From: JABWBD01 sp040768665
Lineage (GTDB): Bacteria > Planctomycetota > Planctomycetia > Pirellulales > Thermoguttaceae
Length of the DNA: 64,000 bases
Assembly: GCA_040768665.1 (NCBI GenBank)
Contig: JAXGMN010000021.1
Location: 1 to 64,000 of the forward strand
Direction: 5' to 3'
Positions within the stretch are counted from its first letter, which is position 1, and each line of letters begins with the position of its first letter. The notes beneath the pieces are model-generated. The model was not told the DNA's origin. It saw only the letters and a program-made list of their open reading frames with translations, and did no database searches. Positions 42,616 through 50,467 of this stretch are shown here, piece after piece. The translations under genes were made by a program, and so were the position numbers.

Positions 42616-45600
42616 TCTTTGCCTGAGGACGAGTCCGCAGGCAGTTTCACATGGACGAAACGCCCCAACTGTGCGCCCGACAGCACGTCACGAATGAGAA
42701 TCTTCCATTTGCCGGGGCAGTCGTTCTCTGCCAGGCGGACGGGCAGTTCCACCTGTCCCTGCGGAGCCAGGACATTTTGGGCGTAGTGCCAGACCGGCTG
42801 ACCGTCCGGGCCGAGCAGGTTGACGTGCAGGATGTGGTCCCCGGTGGTCGGTGGATTGGACCGGACGGCAAGCTTGAGCGGCAGAATCTCTCCTGCGGAG
42901 ACCGAGGCGGGGGCAGCGGCCTCGATCGATTCGACGCGATAGGGCAGGCAGGCATAGAGCGCCGTCTCGCCCGGCGGCAACGCGGTTTCCACACGATCCG
43001 TGTGTCCCAGATAGCGGCCGGCGCGGGCGTCGTAGAGATGCGAAGTTTTGCCAAAGAGAAGCCGAACGAGATCGGAATCGGTGCACCGCCGGTGGTCGCG
43101 GATGAAGCCGTGCACGGTGATGGGACCGCGGGTAAACGTGTTTCGCTCATAACATCGCGGCGGCGCGTCGCCGGCTACGGCCTCCGCGACGATCATTCGC
43201 TCGATGCCCGCGCGACGGACCAGTTGATCCACCAACTCGCGGATCACCGGGTGGTATTCCGGCAAAGAGAAGTTCAAGTAGACGGAGAGACCCTTTCCAA
43301 CGGGCCGTACCAGCACGGCAGGCTCGCCGGTCGCGTGGGCGGCGAGCGGTGTCGCGCCGGCTCCGTCAATCGACTCTCGGCCGTGAAGATCGGCTTCACG
43401 TCCGCGAAGATCGATCCCGGCCTCGGCGGCAGTGAACGCCACCTGGGTGGCGCCATAGGCGACCTCCGCGCCGTTTCGCTTGACGCCGAAAAGTCGTTCG
43501 AGGGGAGTAGGGGCGGCGAATGGTTTGCCATGGTCGTCGGTCCGCAGGCATCGCAGGTCGCCGACGAGCACTCCACCATCGTGGATGAATGTCTCCAGCC
43601 GCTTGACCAGCGGTTCGGAAATGGCCACCGTGAACGGCAGCATCAGAATCCGGTAGCGGCTCAAGACGTCGTCGTCAAGGATCTGTTCGGGCGCGAGATA
43701 GTCGTAGTCGAGCTGCAGTTCGTCGACGTGCTGCCGGAAGCCGAGCGCCGTGCGGAAGTACGTGCCGTAGCTGTCGGTGCCCGGTCGCTCGCTGGGCTCG
43801 GGCTCGTCGGACTTCGATTCGCACCAGGCCACCAGCATGGAAGGATAGGACCACAAAATCCCGATTTGCGGCTGCTCGCGGGTGTATTCGATGAGCAGCT
43901 TGCCGCAGCCCGCGCGCAGATCGCGGAGCCCCTCCCGGGCGGCCAGAGAATACGGCGTGAACTGAAACGACGGGTAGACCAGCGACCAGGAGACGCCCCG
44001 GGCGGGATCCATGGAGTCGATTGCATACCAGCTCAGCCCTCGCGCGCCGTGCAGCGCGAGCCACCACGGTTCGTAATGGGCGGCGGGCACCGAATGGTCG
44101 TAGCCGATCCAGCCGTAGTTGAAAAAGGGATCGGCCGAAGCGGGGTCGCCGCCGGGCGCACGAGCCTGGCGGGATCGGGGCGTTTCGACAAAGCTCCGCC
44201 AGATCTCGAAGATCGCCTTTTGGCCCTGTGACTTGATCGCCTCGGAATACTCCTGGCCCCAGCCGAAGCCGACACCTGTGGCGAGCTTCCAGTAGTCGGT
44301 GCCGTTGAACGGATCGGCGCCGAAGGTGTTGGTGTGGCCGACGGGAGTATTCGGGGCGACCTCGTGGTAGGCGTCGGTGATCGACATGCAGGCGTCGACC
44401 CAGACGTCGGCCATGAAGGTGCGGAAATCGACGAAGGGGGCGAAGTTGGCCTTGCCTCGCACGTCTTCCGTCCGGGCGCCGCGGATTTCCTCCCAGGAGC
44501 CGTAGGTGGTATCCCACTCGGCATTGAGAGCTTCGAGCGAGCGATACTGTTTCCGGAGCCACTCGCGATAGCGGGCCTGGCAGTGCGGGCTGAAACAGAC
44601 TTCGTCGCGCTGGTGGCGGGAGGTGAGAAAGGCCTCGTCGGTAATGCCGACACCAACCATGCCGTAGGGGCGCTGCGAGGCTGCCGTCTCGCGGGCATGC
44701 GACGTGTACTTCTCGACGACTGCAGGGTCACTGAGGCATTCGGGCCGGACGCCGTCGCCCGAATGCTTGCTCAGGCGGAAAGCGCCGCCGGGCGCGTTGA
44801 TGTAGCCGCCGCACGGGGCGCCGTGCTCGCTGGCCGCGTAGAGGCTGCTGGCGAACTCGGAGTTCAGCCCCAGTTGGCGACCGCGGGCGGCATAGGTTGC
44901 CAGCACGGCCGGGTGCGTCATGCCGGGCGACCAGGCGGTGGCCGTGAAATCGGCTGCCGCGCGGCGGGGCCCGACCTCCGGGACCAGGACGTCGATCCAG
45001 CGGCGATCCTGCTCGCGCCCGTCGACCAGTAGCCGTACCTCGGCGCGGTGGTGCACGCAGAGCGGATCGCGGATCGAGAGCGAACAGGCGATCGTCTGCT
45101 CGCCCGGGTCGAGTTTCCGTACCTGTTCGGTTGCGGAGACGACCCGGCCGAAGGCATCGATCAGTTGCGCGGCCAAAGCCGCTTTCGGGACCGGAGCGGT
45201 CGCTTCGAGCGTGATGCGAAGATCAATCGGTTGGCGGGATTGGTATAACTGGCGGTCGGCCTCGAGTTGCGCAATCCGCGCCTGCCGTGGAATCTCAGCC
45301 GCAAGGCTGCCCCAGGTGATCGAGGCGCCTTGCTTGTCGAGCAACGCGACGTCGGCGAGGAGCGGACCCGCCGGCATCCAGGACGGAATGGCGATGGAGA
45401 GGGTGCCGTCGGCGGCGAGCGAGACTTCTTGCGGCGGGGTGCGGAGCGGCGGGCGGTCGAAGCGGATCTCTCGCGTGCTTCGGAGGATAACGCGTGCGCG
45501 TGCGTCCGGCGGAGCGTTCTTGGTGGCGATGGTGACCGCCGAATCCGTTATGCCGGCGAGGTGGAGCGTGGCGTTTGTTTCGCGCCCGGCGGCCCAGGCA

Positions 45601-46787
45601 ATTGCCTTCGCCAGGAGCGAGTGCCACCACTCCCAGTATTCGAACTGCCGCGACTGGTAGGCTTCCATGGAGATTTCCATAGGCAAAAGGCCCCAGACTC
45701 GCGACTTGTCCAACGGAAAAACGAGCCGCACCGCCCGACCGCGGCCGATTTCCGCGGTCTGGACCGCGTCGAGGATTTTCTCGGGCATGAGATCCCAGGG
45801 AATGCCATCGCGGAGGGAGTGTTTTGCATCGACTTCGTGCCATTGGTTCTTGTCGGCGTATCGGAATGCTTGCCCGAAGCCTTCGAGGATCACGAGGCCC
45901 GCGCCCTGTTCGACGCGCTGGCGGATGGTCCGGGTCAGCACGTCGGGCGTGCGGCTTGGCACGACATAGACCTCGTAGTCGCTTGAAGCCAGGCGCCGGT
46001 TGGCGCGGCGTCCGGTTTCGGAGACCGACTGGTCGCCTTCGTAACCGGTGTGGACCAGGTCGTAGTCGAGATCGATCCGCTGGGCCAACTCGAACATGTC
46101 GGCTGCGCAGACGAAGTTGCGGATGGTGACGAAGGCCTTGATCGGGCCGCCTTTCAGTGGAGAGGCCCAATCGATGTGGCGGGTTGCCACGGGGTCGCCG
46201 GTCGGCCGATCGATCGGTTTGAGCGTGAATGTGCCGATAAAGGGGCGATCGGGCGAGCCTTCGCGAAGCGAGACCTGGTCGTACGCGATCGTTCCCTTCC
46301 TCGCCACGTTGTACAGATAGAGCCGCGCGGCTGGATTGGGGGCAACGAACGTGGCGATGTAGAGTTCATGGTCCGGGGTCGGCTCAATGTTCCAGAGGAT
46401 CGGCTTTTCGAGGGTCGGCTTGTCCTGACCGTGCAAGAGCAGGGTGCCGCCCAGGGCACCGGCTTCGCCTTTGAGCGTTAGCGAGAGCGTGTAGCGCTGA
46501 CCGGGTTTCAGCGAAACGGACTGGGTCGCCAGCACGTAGGCCCCGGGCCGCGAGACGATCTCGTAGTCTTTGCTCAGGTAGACCTTCTCGCGCCAGGAGG
46601 CCGCGTCGGGCGAGATCGACCACCCGTCGGGCACTCCGTTGCCGTCGGCGTCATCGTTGAAGCCGGGGTTGGTGAGCAGCTCGCCGTCGCTGTCGGCCGG
46701 GGCGGCGAGGCATGGCAAGGCGATGAAAAGCAGCGAGAGAATGGCGAGGCTGCTGCCGGGAATGGGTCGGGGGCGAGGATTGTTCAT
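42561..46787 (-). CDS. Very large secreted GH42-like glycoside hydrolase
   Basis: A 1408-residue exported protein. A signal peptide (SSLAILSLLFIALPCLAA) is followed by a carbohydrate-binding-like beta domain (LLTNPGFNDDADGNGVPDGWS), a domain with glutamine-amidotransferase-like features, an Ig-like stretch, and a central TIM-barrel resembling GH42 beta-galactosidases (about 680-1000: GVGITDEAFLTSR, ARYREWLRKQYRSLEALNAEWDT, WGQEYSEAIKSQ, both carrying Glu candidates). A trimerisation/GATase-like domain (about 1040-1240) and a C-terminal Ig-like domain complete it. It would attack galactose-containing or related glycans in the periplasm or outside. The start at 46787 gives a proper signal peptide; the frame extends to 46856 only through tandem-repeat sequence. 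Confidence 0.7.
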   Translation of the reverse strand: MNNPRPRPIPGSSLAILSLLFIALPCLAAPADSDGELLTNPGFNDDADGNGVPDGWSISPDAASWREKVYLSKDYEIVSRPGAYVLATQSVSLKPGQRYTLSLTLKGEAGALGGTLLLHGQDKPTLEKPILWNIEPTPDHELYIATFVAPNPAARLYLYNVARKGTIAYDQVSLREGSPDRPFIGTFTLKPIDRPTGDPVATRHIDWASPLKGGPIKAFVTIRNFVCAADMFELAQRIDLDYDLVHTGYEGDQSVSETGRRANRRLASSDYEVYVVPSRTPDVLTRTIRQRVEQGAGLVILEGFGQAFRYADKNQWHEVDAKHSLRDGIPWDLMPEKILDAVQTAEIGRGRAVRLVFPLDKSRVWGLLPMEISMEAYQSRQFEYWEWWHSLLAKAIAWAAGRETNATLHLAGITDSAVTIATKNAPPDARARVILRSTREIRFDRPPLRTPPQEVSLAADGTLSIAIPSWMPAGPLLADVALLDKQGASITWGSLAAEIPRQARIAQLEADRQLYQSRQPIDLRITLEATAPVPKAALAAQLIDAFGRVVSATEQVRKLDPGEQTIACSLSIRDPLCVHHRAEVRLLVDGREQDRRWIDVLVPEVGPRRAAADFTATAWSPGMTHPAVLATYAARGRQLGLNSEFASSLYAASEHGAPCGGYINAPGGAFRLSKHSGDGVRPECLSDPAVVEKYTSHARETAASQRPYGMVGVGITDEAFLTSRHQRDEVCFSPHCQARYREWLRKQYRSLEALNAEWDTTYGSWEEIRGARTEDVRGKANFAPFVDFRTFMADVWVDACMSITDAYHEVAPNTPVGHTNTFGADPFNGTDYWKLATGVGFGWGQEYSEAIKSQGQKAIFEIWRSFVETPRSRQARAPGGDPASADPFFNYGWIGYDHSVPAAHYEPWWLALHGARGLSWYAIDSMDPARGVSWSLVYPSFQFTPYSLAAREGLRDLRAGCGKLLIEYTREQPQIGILWSYPSMLVAWCESKSDEPEPSERPGTDSYGTYFRTALGFRQHVDELQLDYDYLAPEQILDDDVLSRYRILMLPFTVAISEPLVKRLETFIHDGGVLVGDLRCLRTDDHGKPFAAPTPLERLFGVKRNGAEVAYGATQVAFTAAEAGIDLRGREADLHGRESIDGAGATPLAAHATGEPAVLVRPVGKGLSVYLNFSLPEYHPVIRELVDQLVRRAGIERMIVAEAVAGDAPPRCYERNTFTRGPITVHGFIRDHRRCTDSDLVRLLFGKTSHLYDARAGRYLGHTDRVETALPPGETALYACLPYRVESIEAAAPASVSAGEILPLKLAVRSNPPTTGDHILHVNLLGPDGQPVWHYAQNVLAPQGQVELPVRLAENDCPGKWKILIRDVLSGAQLGRFVHVKLPADSSSGKDHSAMSRSAREKRSPSRN

Positions 46788-46830
46788 CTCGGTTGTCTTG
46801 AACTCAAGAAAGTCGTGTTGAATTTCAGCA

Positions 46831-47092
46831 GCGGCTAGCTGGTCAACCTTATTCACCTGCCGGACGAGCCGGCAGGGGTCTGGCCGGTATGGTCGTTCGT
46901 GGCTAGCGGGCGAACCTTGTTCACCTGCCGGACGAGCCGGCAGGGGTCTGGCCTGGATGGTCGTTCGTGGCTAGCTGGCGAACCTTGTTCACCTGCCGGA
47001 CGAGCCGGCAGGGGTCTGGCCTGGATGGTCATTCGTGGCTAGCTGACGAACCTTGTTCACCTGCCGGACGAGCCGGCAGGGGTCTGGCCAAG
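46831..47092. repeat. 68-bp tandem repeat array, about 3.8 copies
   Basis: Units start with TTCACCTGCC at 46852, 46920, 46988 and 47056, an exact 68-bp period, with few differences between copies. A partial unit (GCGGCTAGCTGGTCAACCTT) precedes the first. Each unit has the hairpin CCTGCCGG-ACGAG-CCGGCAGG. The array fills the gap between the convergent/adjacent minus-strand genes and touches the 5' side of the GH42-like gene. Confidence 0.9.
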
Positions 47093-47111
47093 GCCTTCAT
47101 GCTACCGTCTC

Positions 47112-47924
47112 TTACTCGGAATACTGGGGCGGACTTTCTCCGATGCGTTTGACGATCCTGGGATACTTCACCTTGGGCGCAAGTTTGCCGACGTCGGCGA
47201 CGCCGATCTGGTGCCACCAGTCGTCGCCGTAATCGAACCAGTAGCCGAAGGGCTGGTCGACCTTGAGCTTGAGCGAATCGATGGTCGTTTCCGCGACGTC
47301 GCCCGCCAGGTTCGGCTCGTCGCCCGCCTCGAGCATTGTGCGGAGCACGTAGCGTTTTCCCTTGGGATCGTGCGGACCTTTGCCGAACTGGAATTTATAC
47401 ATATGCTCGTCGAAGCGGTCGTAAGCCTCGAAGATGGCGTGGTGCAGATCTTCGAGCGTCTGGTCGCCGCGGATTTCGATCGTGCGGCTGATCTCCTTGC
47501 CGCCGAGTTTCTCGGGGACCGGCCCGCCGATCAGGTAGACCTCGAGCTTGTAGACGTTCGTTGCGCCGGCTTCGGAGCAGTCGACCGCCTGGAACGCCTC
47601 GGGAGGTTGTTCTTGGTCGTCGACGAGTTCGGGGATTTGATCCTTGGGAACGGCGACGCGAACCGAACGCGCCACGCCCGGTTCGCGGACGATGAGGCCT
47701 TCCTGCTCCAGCTTGACGATCATCTGGTGTACGGAGGGAGGGGAGACGCGAAAGTATCGTGCGACCTCGCTTTCCGATGGGCTTTGGCGGTGCAGCTTGC
47801 GGTAGAGATAAAGGTAAGCGAGATACTGGCCTTGGGTGGCTGTGAATCGGGGCGCGGCCTGGTCTTCTGGCGGCGAGGTTTTCTTGCCCGAGTGTTTTGC
47901 CGGAGTGGACTTTCGCTTTGCCAT
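47112..47924 (-). CDS. Winged-helix plus pRiA4b ORF-3-like domain protein
   Basis: A 270-residue protein with a LexA/MarR-like winged helix (about 28-100: GQYLAYLYLYRKLHRQSPSESEVARYFRVSPPSVHQMIVKLEQEGLI) and a C-terminal plasmid pRiA4b ORF-3 family domain (about 130-265: VYKLEVYLIG, IEIRGDQTLEDLHHAIFEAYDRFDEHMYKF, FDYGDDWWHQI). It is probably a regulator; the ligand is unknown. The ATG at 47924 is the natural start for this part, but the frame continues without stop through an upstream DUF6788-like region to at least 48626 (next entry), so a larger fused protein is possible. Confidence 0.7.
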   Translation of the reverse strand: MAKRKSTPAKHSGKKTSPPEDQAAPRFTATQGQYLAYLYLYRKLHRQSPSESEVARYFRVSPPSVHQMIVKLEQEGLIVREPGVARSVRVAVPKDQIPELVDDQEQPPEAFQAVDCSEAGATNVYKLEVYLIGGPVPEKLGGKEISRTIEIRGDQTLEDLHHAIFEAYDRFDEHMYKFQFGKGPHDPKGKRYVLRTMLEAGDEPNLAGDVAETTIDSLKLKVDQPFGYWFDYGDDWWHQIGVADVGKLAPKVKYPRIVKRIGESPPQYSE

Positions 47925-48626
47925 GGATGCGCCGTTGCGTTGGGAAGGTGCTCGCGGAAGTGGATTGAACGCTGGAGTCTTATTTTCTTTCTCGGCGGGG
48001 CGATGGCAAGGGTGGGGTGGCAACGCAAGGGGAGAGTGGCTTGGGGGCGAAACTGCTGTGCCGGTCGAGAGCGGCGGTTTGGCCAATCGGGCGATGTGGC
48101 TGTCGAAGGGGCGATTTTCCAAATCGGCCGCATTCCTGACCACCCGGTCACAACAGAGGGGTTCGAGGGTTGGGAAGGCACCGGCCGGGATGCGAGTTCT
48201 CAGCAATTCGGCGAGCCCGCCCAGGGCAACCTTGCTCCGCCAGCCGCGGATTTCGTTGCCTTTGAGGTAGAGACCGACGCCGGCGAGATGGCGGCGGAGG
48301 TCGAACTTGTGTGCTCGAAAAGACGCACGGGCCTGGCGGCGGACGCTGTCGAGGACGCGGGCCTGGCGAAGGGGATGTTGCAGGGATTCGAGCACGCGGC
48401 GCACTTTGTCGACTTGGGGACCTTCGCGGCCGAGATAGAGGTGACGGCGGCGGCCTTGTTCCCGCCAGACGAGTTCGAAGTAGGGTCCGCGCCGCCGGCC
48501 GTTGGAATATCGCCAGGTGGGACGAACCGCTCCCTGCCGGGCAAACAAGTGTGGCTGGGAGTCGATCAGGCGGAGGGGATCGGAGGCGCGATGGTGTGCC
48601 GGTTGTCGATCGTCCAGGGGTTTCAT
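47925..48626 (-). CDS. DUF6788-like upstream region in frame with the winged-helix gene
   Basis: From ATG 48626 (MKPLDDRQPAHHR..., GGAG 10 bp upstream) the frame encodes a basic segment (about 25-125: RQGAVRPTWRYSNGRRRGPY, RRRHLYLGREGPQVDKVRRV) that resembles the small DUF6788-type domains often near transposase or recombinase genes. It then runs through proline/serine-rich, non-conserved sequence straight into the winged-helix protein with no stop codon. Either this is the 5' part of one 504-residue protein, or a small gene lost its stop and fused to the next. Coordinates give the part before the inner ATG. Confidence 0.35.
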
Positions 48627-48937
48627 GGCAGTTGTGCTCCGGCGATTGGGACGAAAAAGGGCCCGTCGCCTCCGTTGCTTCCACAGCAAAAGAGGCCACG
48701 GGCCCTTGGGGATACCTGCTTCTTTGTGCAGGCTCTTGGGGTACCACGGGATGTGTTCGCATGTCCATTATACCGCGGCGACGCGCAATTGCAAGCGGTT
48801 TCTTTGGGGTGGCCCAGGTTTTTTAGGCTTTTTGAAGGGGGGTGCGGAGGGGGACGGGAGCGCACGGGGGATCGCCTGCCGTGGCCGTCGACATCGCCGT
48901 CGGGGCATGGTAGACTGCCGCCTGGGAGGTTGTTGCA
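48627..48937. other. Short divergent spacer
   Basis: This 311-bp gap lies between the minus-strand winged-helix region and the plus-strand remnant. No gene or strong repeat is seen. A direct or inverted relation of GGGCCCGT at 48659 and CACGGGCCCTTGGGG at 48698 suggests a small hairpin. Confidence 0.35.
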
Positions 48938-49297
48938 ATGACTGCCATACTCTATCGAACGCAACACGGCGTGACACTCGACGTCGACGGGCAGCGCCAC
49001 GAACTGCCCGGCGTGTCATGGGATGATGCCTTTTGTCGCAACCAGCCCCTCGACTGGCTCTGCCAACAGGCAGGCAGGCGACCTCCATCGACCAGCGTGG
49101 CGGAAGCTGCCGGCGCCGACATGCTATCTCCACCCGAGCAACTGCTTCCCCCAATCGGCAGTCAGGAGGTTTGGGCGGCGGGCGTCACGTATTACCGGAG
49201 CCGGTCGGCACGCATGGAGGAGTCGTCCGGCGCCGGCGGCGGTGATTTCTACGACCGCGTCTATTCGGCGCCGCGGCCGGAATTGTTTTTTGGAGTG
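48938..49297 (+). pseudogene. 5' fragment of a fumarylacetoacetate-hydrolase family gene
   Basis: From ATG 48938 (GGGAGG site 8 bp upstream, so the natural start) about 117 residues match the N-terminal part of the FAH family enzymes used in sugar-acid catabolism: IGSQEVWAAGVTYYRSRSARMEES and FYDRVYSAPRPELFF are characteristic. The fragment stops abruptly after PELFF, just before the catalytic FAH core should begin, and a shifted stop follows at 49298-49300. The rest of the gene is missing and is replaced by the 3' part of an aldehyde dehydrogenase gene. Confidence 0.65.
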
Positions 49298-49973
49298 TGA
49301 CGAGCTCGACTCGCTGCTCGACGCGTTGGCGCGGCTGATCGAGCAAACGGCCCCGGCCACGATGCTCCTGGGAGAGATCCTGTGCGGCTACGAGAAAGGA
49401 CTGGAGAGTTTGACTTCGGTCGGCGGCGTCGAAGTGGCAGCCCGCGCCCGCGAGGCGCCCGATCGGACGAAATGCCAGGCCGCTGCCGCCCTTCTTGTCA
49501 CCGATGCCCGGACGTTTCTTCAGAATCCGAACCTCAGCCGCGAAGTGTTCGGCCCGTCGACGGTCGTCGTCCGCTGCTCCACCTCGCACGAGATGCTGGA
49601 GATCGCCGGCAACCTGGACGGGCAACTTACCTGCACGATTCACGCCACCGAAGAGGAACTGTCCGCACATGGGGAACTGTTGGCGGCGTTGAAGTCGAAG
49701 GCCGGCCGCCTACTGTTCGGCGGCTTTCCCACGGGCGTGGAGGTGTGCGCCTCGATGAACCATGGCGGTCCCTACCCGGCTACCACCGACGTCCATTTCA
49801 CATCCGTAGGCACGTCGGCCATCTTCCGTTTTGCCCGCCCGGTATGCTACCAGGGCTTTCCCCAAAACCAGCTTCCCCCGGAACTGCGCGACCGAAACGA
49901 ACACAACATCTGGCGTCTGGTCGACAACGTTCTGACAAACAAGGACCTGGACCGGAACGAGACTGGCGAATGA
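49298..49973 (+). pseudogene. 3' fragment of a 2,5-dioxovalerate-type aldehyde dehydrogenase gene
   Basis: In a different frame from the FAH part, about 225 residues match the C-terminal third of NADP-dependent ketoglutarate-semialdehyde (2,5-dioxovalerate) dehydrogenases: LLVTDARTFLQNPNLSREVFGPSTVVVRC, GRLLFGGFPTGVEVC, MNHGGPYPATTDVHFTSVGTSAI and FARPVCYQGFPQNQLPP. The catalytic Cys/Glu region is absent, so the product cannot be an active enzyme. Both parents normally sit in one pentose/uronate degradation operon. A 41-codon open frame (ATG 49970, MIYFEQPLFDC) follows and may be the stub of a next gene. Confidence 0.7.
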
Positions 49974-50467
49974 TTTACTTCGAGCAACCGCTTTTCGATT
50001 GCGAGCACGACCACCGCCGCAAGCTGCTGAGCACGAGCACGACTCTTTCGTTGCCAGACCGACACGGATCAGTTGCCGGGGACCGCGGCGACTGATCGCA
50101 CCGAACCTAAGGAGGTGAAAAGTGGACGAGTTCATTAGCATGCTTGGTCTCGGTTTCCGTCCCCCAAAACCAATCCTCTGCGCTCGAGCGTTTCTCTGCG
50201 TTGCCCTTGAACTCCTCAATACGTAGAGGGGACAACGCAGAGAAACGAAGAGCGCAGAGAAGACATCCTGGATAGCTTGGCTCCCAAGGCGTTCTGCCGT
50301 TGCGGAACAGAACGAGTAAACACCACGCTGCCAGGAGATCGCGTGTTTTCACCTCCCCAGGCTGAACCTATCGAAGACGCGGGGTCTTCTCTCGGACAAA
50401 GCGGCCCTGCTGTCGTTGACCGCCGCATGGGTATGTTTCGCCGTCTCGTCGAAACGGAGTATCAGCG
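49974..50467. other. Spacer with inverted repeat
   Basis: The 494-bp gap holds a possible 41-codon stub at its start, the inverted repeat at 50176-50259, and otherwise nothing recognised. The promoter of the CnaB/Spy-like gene should be near its right end. Confidence 0.45.
50176..50259. repeat. Inverted repeat with CTCTGCG motifs
   Basis: The left arm (50176-50203, containing CTCTGCG twice) and right arm (50233-50259, CGCAGAG twice) are complementary over about 27 bp with one or two changes and a 29-bp loop. It looks like another dispersed spacer palindrome. Confidence 0.6.

Noticed and set aside
42651..44231. 526-codon plus-strand frame over the GH42-like gene
   Set aside because: It has no recognisable domain, and the minus strand reads as a continuous secreted hydrolase.
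46861..47092. Tandem repeat array considered as CRISPR
   Set aside because: The whole 68-bp unit is repeated with no variable spacers, and there are no cas genes.
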